8,183 bases of DNA, from assembly GCA_905479965.1 (NCBI GenBank), contig CAJQOR010000305.1, forward strand, positions 1-8,183, given 5' to 3'. Under the pieces are notes generated by a model. It searched no databases. It was not told the DNA's origin and was given only the letters and a program-made list of their open reading frames with translations. The DNA comes from an uncultured Rhizobiaceae group bacterium. Its GTDB lineage: Bacteria; Pseudomonadota; Alphaproteobacteria; Rhizobiales; Rhizobiaceae. Shown here in pieces: positions 1 through 6,212 of the stretch (the first letter of the stretch is position 1; every line of letters starts with the position of its first letter). A program made the translations under genes and the position numbers.

Positions 1-99
1 TTCCAAATTGCTTATGAGCGAATCAATAATCATTCGACATTGGGTCTATAAAGACCATGGGGTAATAGGGTCGTGCAAACCAAATAGGGATACGCAATA
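1..99 (+). other. Leader to yejB; possible 3' end of an upstream gene (unidentified)
   Basis: Two forward frames are open from the window edge. One stops with TAA at 49-51 (last residues ...NNHSTLGL). The other runs to TAA at 98-100 and would overlap the yejB start as TAATG, the same junction type seen between yejB and yejE. Neither tail is long enough to identify. By context the upstream gene would be a YejA-type periplasmic peptide-binding protein, but I cannot show that. A ribosome binding site AGGGA at 86-90, nine bases before the ATG at 100, supports the yejB start. A perfect 5-bp inverted repeat (GGTCT 43-47, AGACC 52-56) sits on the first stop codon. Confidence 0.3.
43..56 (+). repeat. 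Small inverted repeat before yejB
   Basis: GGTCT (43-47) and AGACC (52-56) pair perfectly around a four-base loop (ATAA). No T-tract follows, so it does not look like an intrinsic terminator. In transcripts it could be a weak mRNA hairpin between a binding-protein gene and the permease genes, of the kind that can stabilise the upstream message. With five pairs it may also be chance. Confidence 0.3.
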
Positions 100-1200
100 A
101 TGGGCGCGTATATCCTCAGGCGCATTTTGCTGATTATCCCAACTATTCTTGGTATTATGGCGATATCTTTTGCCGTTGTGCAATTTGCGCCTGGCGGTCC
201 TGTGGAGCAGGTTATTGCAGAGCTCACTGGCCAAGGTGATTCCACCACAGAACGCTTAACAGGTGGTGGCGGTGACAATTTAGGTGGCGATGAAGGTTTA
301 GATGGCGAATTTTCAGCTAAATATCGCGGGGCGCAAGGTCTTGATCCTGAATTTATTGCGCAACTAGAAAAGCAGTTTGGATTTGATAAACCCGCACTGC
401 AGCGCTTTGGTATTATGCTTTGGAATTATGTGCGATTTGACTTTGGTGAAAGTTACTTCCGAGATGTCACTGTCATTGATCTTATTGTTGAGAAAATGCC
501 CGTCTCCATCTCGCTAGGATTTTGGATATTAATTCTCTCCTATATAATTTCCATCCCGCTGGGGATTAAAAAAGCCGTTAGCGATGGTTCGCGATTTGAT
601 GTTTGGACATCAGGTATCATCATTGTTGCATATGCTGTGCCTGGATTTTTATTTGGTATCTTGCTGATTGTAGTCTTTGCCGGCGGTTCGTTTTTAGACT
701 GGTTCCCATTGCGCGGACTGGTGTCTGAAAACTTTGATGAGCTCAACTGGTTTGAAAAAATCATTGATTACTTTTGGCATCTAGCTTTGCCGCTGATCGC
801 GTTATCCCTTGCAGCTTTTGCCACCACCACGCTTTTGACCAAAAACTCATTTATTGATGAGATAGGCAAACAATATGTCGTGACTGCAAGGGCAAAAGGT
901 TTAGCTGAACGCCAAGTCCTATATAAGCATGTATTCCGAAACGCGATGCTGATCATAATCGCTGGTTTCCCCGGCGCTTTCATTACTGCGTTTTTCTCTG
1001 GCTCTCTCTTGATTGAGACTATTTTCTCGCTAGATGGATTGGGCAGGCTTGGCTTTGAAAGCATCGTCAAGCGCGATTATCCGGTTGTCTTCGCAACGCT
1101 TTATATATTCTCGCTGATGGGCCTCTTGGTGGGACTGTTGTCCGATCTTGTTTACACGTGGGTTGATCCACGAATTGATTTTGAACGGAGAGATGTCTAA
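100..1200 (+). CDS. yejB: YejB-type peptide ABC transporter permease
   Basis: Inner-membrane permease of the Yej oligopeptide/microcin C importer (DppB/OppB class of the binding-protein-dependent permease family). It is 366 aa, close to E. coli YejB (about 364 aa as I recall), and resembles it end to end: start MGAYILRRILL, the QFAPGGPVEQ stretch after the first membrane helix (about residues 8-29), YRGAQGLDPEFI, and a C-terminus VDPRIDFERRDV. A periplasmic segment of about 100 residues with a Gly-rich stretch follows helix 1. Further helices fill residues about 130 to 355. The cytoplasmic coupling (EAA) loop is visible at about 259-282 (YVVTARAKG...HVFRNA), where the YejF ATPase should dock. 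AGGGA at 86-90 supports the start. The stop overlaps the yejE start (TAATG at 1198-1202), implying coupled translation. Identification is firm; substrate is inferred from the family. Confidence 0.96.
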   Translation: MGAYILRRILLIIPTILGIMAISFAVVQFAPGGPVEQVIAELTGQGDSTTERLTGGGGDNLGGDEGLDGEFSAKYRGAQGLDPEFIAQLEKQFGFDKPALQRFGIMLWNYVRFDFGESYFRDVTVIDLIVEKMPVSISLGFWILILSYIISIPLGIKKAVSDGSRFDVWTSGIIIVAYAVPGFLFGILLIVVFAGGSFLDWFPLRGLVSENFDELNWFEKIIDYFWHLALPLIALSLAAFATTTLLTKNSFIDEIGKQYVVTARAKGLAERQVLYKHVFRNAMLIIIAGFPGAFITAFFSGSLLIETIFSLDGLGRLGFESIVKRDYPVVFATLYIFSLMGLLVGLLSDLVYTWVDPRIDFERRDV

Positions 1201-2342
1201 TGGATATCTCACGCGTTCAAAATTCCGACCATACAGATGCAAAACGCCCATTTTTATCACCGATCAATCAACGGCGCTGGCAAAATTTTAAAGCGAATCG
1301 CCGAGGCTATTGGTCACTATGGATCTTTCTTGTTCTGTTTATCCTAAGTCTTCTTGCTGAGTTTGTTGCCAATGACAAGCCAATCTTAGCCTCTTATCAG
1401 GGCGAATTATTGGTTCCTGTTTTGGTTGATTATCCAGAAGAAAAATTTGGTGGTTTTCTCGCACAAACCGATTATCGTGATCCATTTATTGCCGAAGAAA
1501 TCAATGCCAATGGCTGGATGGTTTGGCCACCTATTCGCTACTCATTCAACACGGCAAATTCGTTTATCCCTCACTCCGCTCCGACGGCTCCATTTTGGTC
1601 GATGGAAGAAGGGTTTGCGTGTTCCGCTTATCCGCTAAAAGGTGAAGATATTGATTGTAATTGGGGCAATCTTAATTGGCTGGGAACTGATGACCAAGCG
1701 CGAGACGTGATGGCGCGGCTCATCTATGGCTTTCGAATATCGGTATTGTTCGGTTTGATCCTGACGATATTCTCTGCTGTGATTGGCATTGCAGCTGGTG
1801 CGGTGCAGGGCTATTTCGGCGGCTGGACAGATTTGATCATGCAGAGATTTATTGAGATCTGGTCGTCTATGCCTGTTCTTTATATTCTTTTGATCATCGC
1901 CGCCGTCCTGCCACCTGGATTTTGGATATTGCTGTTTATCATGCTGTTGTTTTCGTGGGTGTCATTTGTGGGCATCGTGCGTGCTGAATTCCTGCGTGCA
2001 AGGAATTTTGAATATGTAAACGCGGCACGTGCGCTGGGGGTCGGCAATGCCACGATTATGTTCCGTCATTTACTACCAAATGCAATGGTCGCAACGCTGA
2101 CATTCTTGCCTTTTATCCTATCTGGATCAATTACAACGCTGACATCGCTTGATTTCTTGGGATTCGGTCTGCCACCTGGTTCGCCATCATTGGGAGAGCT
2201 CATCGCGCAAGGTAAGCGCAACTTAGAAGCCCCATGGCTTGGCTTAACAGCTTTTGTTGTCATATCGCTGATGCTATCACTATTGATCTTTATCGGCGAA
2301 GCGACGCGTGACGCATTTGATCCAAGAAAGACATTCAAATGA
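1200..2342 (+). CDS. yejE: YejE-type peptide ABC transporter permease
   Basis: Second inner-membrane permease of the Yej importer (DppC/OppC class), partner of YejB. The sequence carries the SPINQRRWQNFKANRRGYWSL lead-in at about residues 20-40 (slightly variable in the family), a first helix at about 41-57, then ANDKP, a periplasmic region, NWLGTDDQARDVMARLIYG at about 159-177, and the EAA coupling loop at about 271-294 (YVNAARALG...RHLLPN). It ends DAFDPRKTFK. At 380 aa it is roughly 40 residues longer than E. coli YejE as I recall it. The extra length is an N-terminal tail of about 17 residues and an insert at about 122-157 that contains two cysteines (C141, C153). GGAGAG at 1187-1192, seven bases before the ATG, supports the start. 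The stop TGA overlaps the yejF start as ATGA. Confidence 0.96.
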   Translation: MDISRVQNSDHTDAKRPFLSPINQRRWQNFKANRRGYWSLWIFLVLFILSLLAEFVANDKPILASYQGELLVPVLVDYPEEKFGGFLAQTDYRDPFIAEEINANGWMVWPPIRYSFNTANSFIPHSAPTAPFWSMEEGFACSAYPLKGEDIDCNWGNLNWLGTDDQARDVMARLIYGFRISVLFGLILTIFSAVIGIAAGAVQGYFGGWTDLIMQRFIEIWSSMPVLYILLIIAAVLPPGFWILLFIMLLFSWVSFVGIVRAEFLRARNFEYVNAARALGVGNATIMFRHLLPNAMVATLTFLPFILSGSITTLTSLDFLGFGLPPGSPSLGELIAQGKRNLEAPWLGLTAFVVISLMLSLLIFIGEATRDAFDPRKTFK

Positions 2343-3973
2343 GCGGCATGGAAAAACTTTTACAAGTCCGCAATCTATCAGTGGATTTCACCCAAAGTAG
2401 CCGCGTTACCAATGCGGTTAAGAACGTATCTTTTGATATCCATAAGGGTGAAACGGTTGCGCTTGTGGGCGAATCCGGTTCGGGGAAATCCGTTTCAGCT
2501 TTATCTGTTTTAAAGCTTTTGTCCTACCCTGCAGCAAGTCATCCCAATGGAGATATTTTGTTTAAGGGACAAAATCTCATGCACGCCAGCGAGCGTGAAT
2601 TACGTGCTGTGCGCGGCAATGATATTACGATGATTTTCCAGGAACCGATGACATCGCTTAACCCGCTGCATTCCATTGAAAGGCAAATTGCTGAAATTTT
2701 GCACCTGCACCAGGTGCTAGACCCAAAACAAGCGCAGAAAGGTGTGTTAGAGCTTTTAAAACAGGTTGGCATTCGCAATGCCGAACAGCGCCTAAGCGCC
2801 TATCCGCACGAGTTATCAGGTGGGCAGAGACAACGCGTTATGATCGCGATGGCGCTAGCTAACAGACCTGAATTGTTAATTGCGGATGAACCGACAACAG
2901 CGCTTGATGTGACCGTACAAGCGCAGATCTTAGAATTGTTAGCTGATTTGAAACAACAGCACGGTATGTCGATGCTGTTTATCACCCATGATTTGGGGAT
3001 TGTGCGCAAGATTGCTGATCGTGTTTGTGTCATGACCAATGGCGAGATTGTTGAAACCGGTCCGGTTAACGAGATATTTGATAACCCGCAACATGAATAT
3101 ACCAAGCACCTACTAGCTGCGGAACCAAAAGGGGTGCCACCTAAAAGTTATCCAAGCGCGCCAATCGTGCTTGAAGGCAAAGATGTTAAAGTCTGGTTCC
3201 CGATCAAAACTGGCTTCTTGCGCAAGACAACCGATCACGTCAAAGCGGTGGATGGCATTGATCTGGTGCTGCGCGCGGGCCAAACATTGGGGGTTGTGGG
3301 CGAATCTGGTTCTGGGAAAACCACGCTCGGCCTTGCGCTATCGCGCATGATCTCATCGGAAGGTAAGATTGCTTATATCGGTAAGGATATCGATCGCTAT
3401 TCATTTAAACAAATGCGTGCACTACGAAACGAGATGCAAATAGTGTTTCAAGATCCATATGGTTCGCTGAGCCCACGCATGTCTATTGCTCAGATTATTG
3501 GGGAAGGTTTGGCAATCCACGAACCGCAATTACCTCCAGAGCAACGCGATGAACGCGTGGTCAATGCGCTTGAAGAAGTTGGGCTTAGTCCCGATCTGAG
3601 ATGGCGTTATCCGCATGAGTTTTCTGGCGGACAAAGACAACGCATCGCTATTGCGCGCGCCATGGTGCTTAAGCCAAAATTCGTCATGCTGGATGAACCC
3701 ACATCCGCGCTTGATATGAGTGTGCAGGCGCAGGTGGTGGATTTGTTGCGTGATTTGCAAAAGCGTTATGATCTTGCATATTTGTTTATCAGCCATGATC
3801 TTAAAGTTGTCAGAGCGCTCGCCAATGATGTGATGGTCATGCAATTGGGCAAAGTTGTTGAACAAGGCACGTCTGAACAGATTTTTGATAACCCGAAAAC
3901 CGATTATACAAAAGCGCTTATGTCCGCAGCTTTTGAAATCAAAGCCACAAGTGATTTAAGTGTGAATGAGTAG
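2339..3973 (+). CDS. yejF: YejF-type duplicated ATPase of peptide ABC transporter
   Basis: Cytoplasmic ATPase that powers the Yej importer: two ABC domains fused in one 544-aa chain (E. coli YejF is about 529 aa). Domain 1: Walker A GESGSGKS at 44-51, Q-loop FQEPMTSLNP near 100-109, signature LSGGQRQR at 159-166, Walker B LLIADEP at 179-185, H-loop H217. An OppD/DppD-like C-terminal linker follows (EYTKHLLAAEPKG). Domain 2: Walker A GESGSGKT at 321-328, Q-loop VFQDPYGSLSP, signature FSGGQRQR at 428-435, Walker B D452/E453, H-loop H486. Both sites look catalytically complete. The start at 2339 overlaps the yejE stop (ATGA); Met4 (2348) is a possible alternative start. The 3' end overlaps the next gene by 8 bases. 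Confidence 0.97.
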   Translation: MSGMEKLLQVRNLSVDFTQSSRVTNAVKNVSFDIHKGETVALVGESGSGKSVSALSVLKLLSYPAASHPNGDILFKGQNLMHASERELRAVRGNDITMIFQEPMTSLNPLHSIERQIAEILHLHQVLDPKQAQKGVLELLKQVGIRNAEQRLSAYPHELSGGQRQRVMIAMALANRPELLIADEPTTALDVTVQAQILELLADLKQQHGMSMLFITHDLGIVRKIADRVCVMTNGEIVETGPVNEIFDNPQHEYTKHLLAAEPKGVPPKSYPSAPIVLEGKDVKVWFPIKTGFLRKTTDHVKAVDGIDLVLRAGQTLGVVGESGSGKTTLGLALSRMISSEGKIAYIGKDIDRYSFKQMRALRNEMQIVFQDPYGSLSPRMSIAQIIGEGLAIHEPQLPPEQRDERVVNALEEVGLSPDLRWRYPHEFSGGQRQRIAIARAMVLKPKFVMLDEPTSALDMSVQAQVVDLLRDLQKRYDLAYLFISHDLKVVRALANDVMVMQLGKVVEQGTSEQIFDNPKTDYTKALMSAAFEIKATSDLSVNE

Positions 3974-4919
3974 CGATAAATCCAAGGGTGCCATCCTGTT
4001 TTCCAGCACTGGCTTTTCCGAGCAAGAATGGGTATCGCGCATTCAGGCACTCGCGCCAGATCGTGACGTTTTCACCCAACCGCACACATCTGTTGAATAT
4101 GCATTTTTGTGGAAGCATCCGCATGGTCAACTGAAGGACCTGCCAAATTTAAAAGTCTTGTTTTCGCTGGGTGCGGGGGTTGATCACATTCTATCAGATG
4201 AAGCCATTCCTGATTTACCAATTGTACGCGCCATTTCAGATGATTTAACCGCGCGCATGAGTGAATTTGTTATTTGGCAGGTTCTTGATCATCATCGTCA
4301 TGGTTCCTTTTACCGGCAGAACCAATTGCAAAAGAACTGGTCTGACATTGGATATCAACCCGCAGCGCATCAAATCAAAGTTGGGATTTTAGGTTTAGGT
4401 GAGCTTGGTCGTGATGCAGCGTTAAAACTTGCCAATATCGGTTTTGATGTATCGGGCTGGTCGCAGTCGCAAAAACAGATCGAAAGTGTTACTTGTTTTG
4501 CAGGGCATGAAAAGCTCCAAGACTTCCTAAAGGAATTGGATATTTTGGTGTGTTTGCTACCGCATACGCCTCAAACTGAGAATATTCTCGATCAGAAATT
4601 ATTCGCGCACCTAAAACAATCAGGGCCATTGGGCGCACCTTTTTTAATTAATGCTGGCCGCGGCGCATTGCAGAACGAGGGGGATATTCTTCACGCTGTG
4701 AAAACAGGTGCTATATCTGGCGCAAGTCTGGATGTGTTTCAAACAGAACCGCTCGCACACAAAAGCCCGCTCTGGGAACAGGCGAATATTAAAATCACCC
4801 CTCATATCGCCGCAGATTCTGATCCAGACGCACTTCTTATCAAGATCATGCATCAAATTCATAATTTTGAGGCTGGTAAAGATTTAGTTGATTTAGTTGA
4901 TTTAAATCGCGGATATTAA
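3966..4919 (+). CDS. ghrA: Glyoxylate/hydroxypyruvate reductase A-like D-2-hydroxyacid dehydrogenase
   Basis: Cytoplasmic NAD(P)H-dependent enzyme of the D-isomer-specific 2-hydroxyacid dehydrogenase family. GhrA members reduce glyoxylate and hydroxypyruvate to glycolate and glycerate. The protein is 317 aa, close to E. coli GhrA (about 312). Visible features: LFSLGAGVDHI at 65-75, Rossmann motif GLGELG at 143-148, and the catalytic set Arg232 (NAGRG), Glu261 (FQTEPL) and His280 (TPHIAA). The C-terminus VDLNRGY resembles the GhrA ending. At the cofactor-specificity loop it reads WSQSQK (165-170) where I recall WSRSRK in E. coli, so coenzyme preference is uncertain. It starts inside the end of yejF, so it is translationally linked to the transporter. 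Its stop codon is shared head-on with the convergent peptidase gene. An imperfect 9-bp tandem repeat lies in its last codons. Exact substrate is not provable here. Confidence 0.88.
   Translation: MSSDKSKGAILFSSTGFSEQEWVSRIQALAPDRDVFTQPHTSVEYAFLWKHPHGQLKDLPNLKVLFSLGAGVDHILSDEAIPDLPIVRAISDDLTARMSEFVIWQVLDHHRHGSFYRQNQLQKNWSDIGYQPAAHQIKVGILGLGELGRDAALKLANIGFDVSGWSQSQKQIESVTCFAGHEKLQDFLKELDILVCLLPHTPQTENILDQKLFAHLKQSGPLGAPFLINAGRGALQNEGDILHAVKTGAISGASLDVFQTEPLAHKSPLWEQANIKITPHIAADSDPDALLIKIMHQIHNFEAGKDLVDLVDLNRGY
4881..4904 (+). repeat. 9-bp in-frame tandem repeat at the end of ghrA
   Basis: GATTTAGTT occurs at 4881-4889 and 4890-4898, followed by a partial copy GATTTA (4899-4904). It encodes Asp-Leu-Val twice, then Asp-Leu. 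The unit is a multiple of three, so gain or loss of a copy would keep frame. It lies just before the conserved GhrA C-terminal VDxxRGY. Confidence 0.6.
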
Positions 4920-5785
4920 GGGCGACGACATAGTGTTGGCATGCCATAAATAGGCTCAATTCTTTGTATTGCCTGCTTTAATGGTTCGCGCGATACAGTC
5001 ATTGAATAACCATTTGCGTGGATAATTGTCTGGTTATCTTCGGCAATGGCGACATGCCCCTTCCAGAAGAGTAAATCGCCGCGCTGTAAACCGTCAAAAT
5101 CCTCGCCTGGATCAAGAACCTCGCCAATAGACGTTGCCTGCATATCAGAATCGCGCTTCACATAGTGACCCGACAAGAACATTGTAAGTTGCACCAAACC
5201 TGAACAATCAATGCCAAAGGCGGAAGCACCACCCCAGCGATAAGGTGTTTCGAGCAATCGACCCGCATGATTAACAAAATCCGGTCCGCTAAAGGCTTTA
5301 AAATGGCGACAATGGCGCTCTACAATCGCTTCTCCATCGCGTGTTATCAAAAAGCGAATACCGTTTCCTTCTGTTTCATCGACAATATCTAAACGAGACC
5401 CCATTGAAAGGCACGCTAAGGGACGTTTTTTCATATCCGCTTCTGGATACAAAAAAGTGCGCGGATGACCAACAATGTGGGAGATTTTTTTAAATCCATA
5501 AGCAACCGCGTCAACAGGAACATAGCCAACATAATTATCTTTTAAAAGTTGAATCCAGGCCCAACCATCGGCGACTTCGTAGATGTTTATCTCTTCGCCA
5601 AATAAGGCTTCTGTTTCAACGCCAAGATTTGGATCGGGTGCAGCGCGCAACGTAATTGATGGCACGCAAATTGTGCCAAGTTCACCTTTCACAAATCGCG
5701 CGGCGTCCACTTCGCCTTCCAATCGCACATCTGCTAAATCAGCTCGATAGACGTTAAGTCTTTTATCCAATTCGTCACTCATCAT
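4916..5785 (-). CDS. NlpC/P60 (C40) cysteine peptidase with two SH3-like domains, cytoplasmic-looking
   Basis: Predicted cell-wall peptide hydrolase of the NlpC/P60 family, 289 aa. Such enzymes typically cut between gamma-D-Glu and the diamino acid of stem peptides; YkfC-like members act on free murein peptides. Two SH3-like domains occupy about residues 36-95 and 100-160. The catalytic domain follows at about 168-285: YRWGG then Cys194 (DCSGLVQ), RGDLLFW at 235-241, His244 (GHVAI) and third polar residue His256 (IHANG). The catalytic set looks intact. The N-terminus (MMSDELDKRLN) is hydrophilic with no signal peptide or lipobox, suggesting a cytoplasmic enzyme. AAGGA (5790-5794) overlaps the stop of the upstream MarR gene; it is 4 bases from Met1 but 7 from Met2 (5782), so Met2 may be the real start. 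The gap to the MarR gene is 8 bases, so they are co-transcribed. Confidence 0.92.
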   Translation of the reverse strand: MMSDELDKRLNVYRADLADVRLEGEVDAARFVKGELGTICVPSITLRAAPDPNLGVETEALFGEEINIYEVADGWAWIQLLKDNYVGYVPVDAVAYGFKKISHIVGHPRTFLYPEADMKKRPLACLSMGSRLDIVDETEGNGIRFLITRDGEAIVERHCRHFKAFSGPDFVNHAGRLLETPYRWGGASAFGIDCSGLVQLTMFLSGHYVKRDSDMQATSIGEVLDPGEDFDGLQRGDLLFWKGHVAIAEDNQTIIHANGYSMTVSREPLKQAIQRIEPIYGMPTLCRRP

Positions 5786-5793
5786 ATTGTCCT

Positions 5794-6144
5794 TTAGCGC
5801 TCGACATTGCGTCCTTGCTCAATGATTAAATCACCAAGCTTTTCAACAAAAAGCGCCCCTTCAACCGTCCGTTTAATAATAACATTTCTACGGTCCCGCT
5901 CATCTCTGACGCGTTTGACAAAACCTAAAGTGCCCATTGTATCAAGTGCACGGGTGATCACTGGTTTTGTTACATTTAATGTTTTTGCTAAACCACGAAC
6001 CGTGTGCGGAGGTGGTTGCAGATAGATTTCCAGCAAAATCGCCATTTGACGCAGCGTTAAATCCGGTCCTTCTTTGCGAACTTGTTCGCTGGCCACAAAA
6101 TGCCAGAGTGCGAGTGCTTGGTATGGACGCATTTGAATAGACAT
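5794..6144 (-). CDS. MarR-type winged helix transcriptional regulator, short
   Basis: DNA-binding regulator of 116 aa. The winged helix is clear: helix TVRGLAKTL at 48-56, recognition helix about 59-73 (TKPVITRALDTMGTL), and a wing with the typical DERDRRN at 81-87. It is shorter than the usual MarR length (about 135-150 aa), mainly in the flanking helices that form the dimer interface, so dimerisation may differ. ATG at 6144 is preceded by AAAGG (6153-6157) at 8 bases. Met5 (6132) is a weaker alternative start. It sits directly upstream of the NlpC/P60 gene with 8 bases between, and 68 bases downstream of the aminopeptidase gene, where a separate promoter is plausible. Its likely targets are this promoter and the aminopeptidase promoter (inference). 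Ligand unknown. Confidence 0.88.
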   Translation of the reverse strand: MSIQMRPYQALALWHFVASEQVRKEGPDLTLRQMAILLEIYLQPPPHTVRGLAKTLNVTKPVITRALDTMGTLGFVKRVRDERDRRNVIIKRTVEGALFVEKLGDLIIEQGRNVER

Positions 6145-6176
6145 CCGCGTAACCTTTGTTCGTTTCGGATGCGTTA

Positions 6177-6206
6177 TCTATACTATAATTGCTATTTGCT
6201 TGTAAA
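6177..6206 (-). promoter_or_regulatory. Candidate promoter for the MarR-NlpC/P60 pair
   Basis: On the minus strand, TTTACA (6201-6206, five of six to the -35 consensus) lies 18 bases from TATAGA (6177-6182, four of six to the -10 consensus). Transcription would start near 6170, giving a leader of about 25 bases before the MarR ATG. The -10 region includes the short symmetric run TATAGTATA, a possible self-operator. This is pattern matching only. Confidence 0.35.
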
Positions 6207-6212
6207 TACTAG

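Noticed and set aside
43..56. Inverted repeat as an intrinsic terminator upstream of yejB
   Set aside because: The stem is only five pairs and no T-run follows, so termination is unlikely.
3530..3865. 111-codon minus-strand frame inside yejF
   Set aside because: It is antisense to the second ABC domain, whose Walker and signature motifs are intact; a shadow frame.
5794..6144. MarR gene as a truncated pseudogene
   Set aside because: It is short but has its own ribosome binding site, a complete winged helix and wing, and a stop codon neatly coupled to the next gene.
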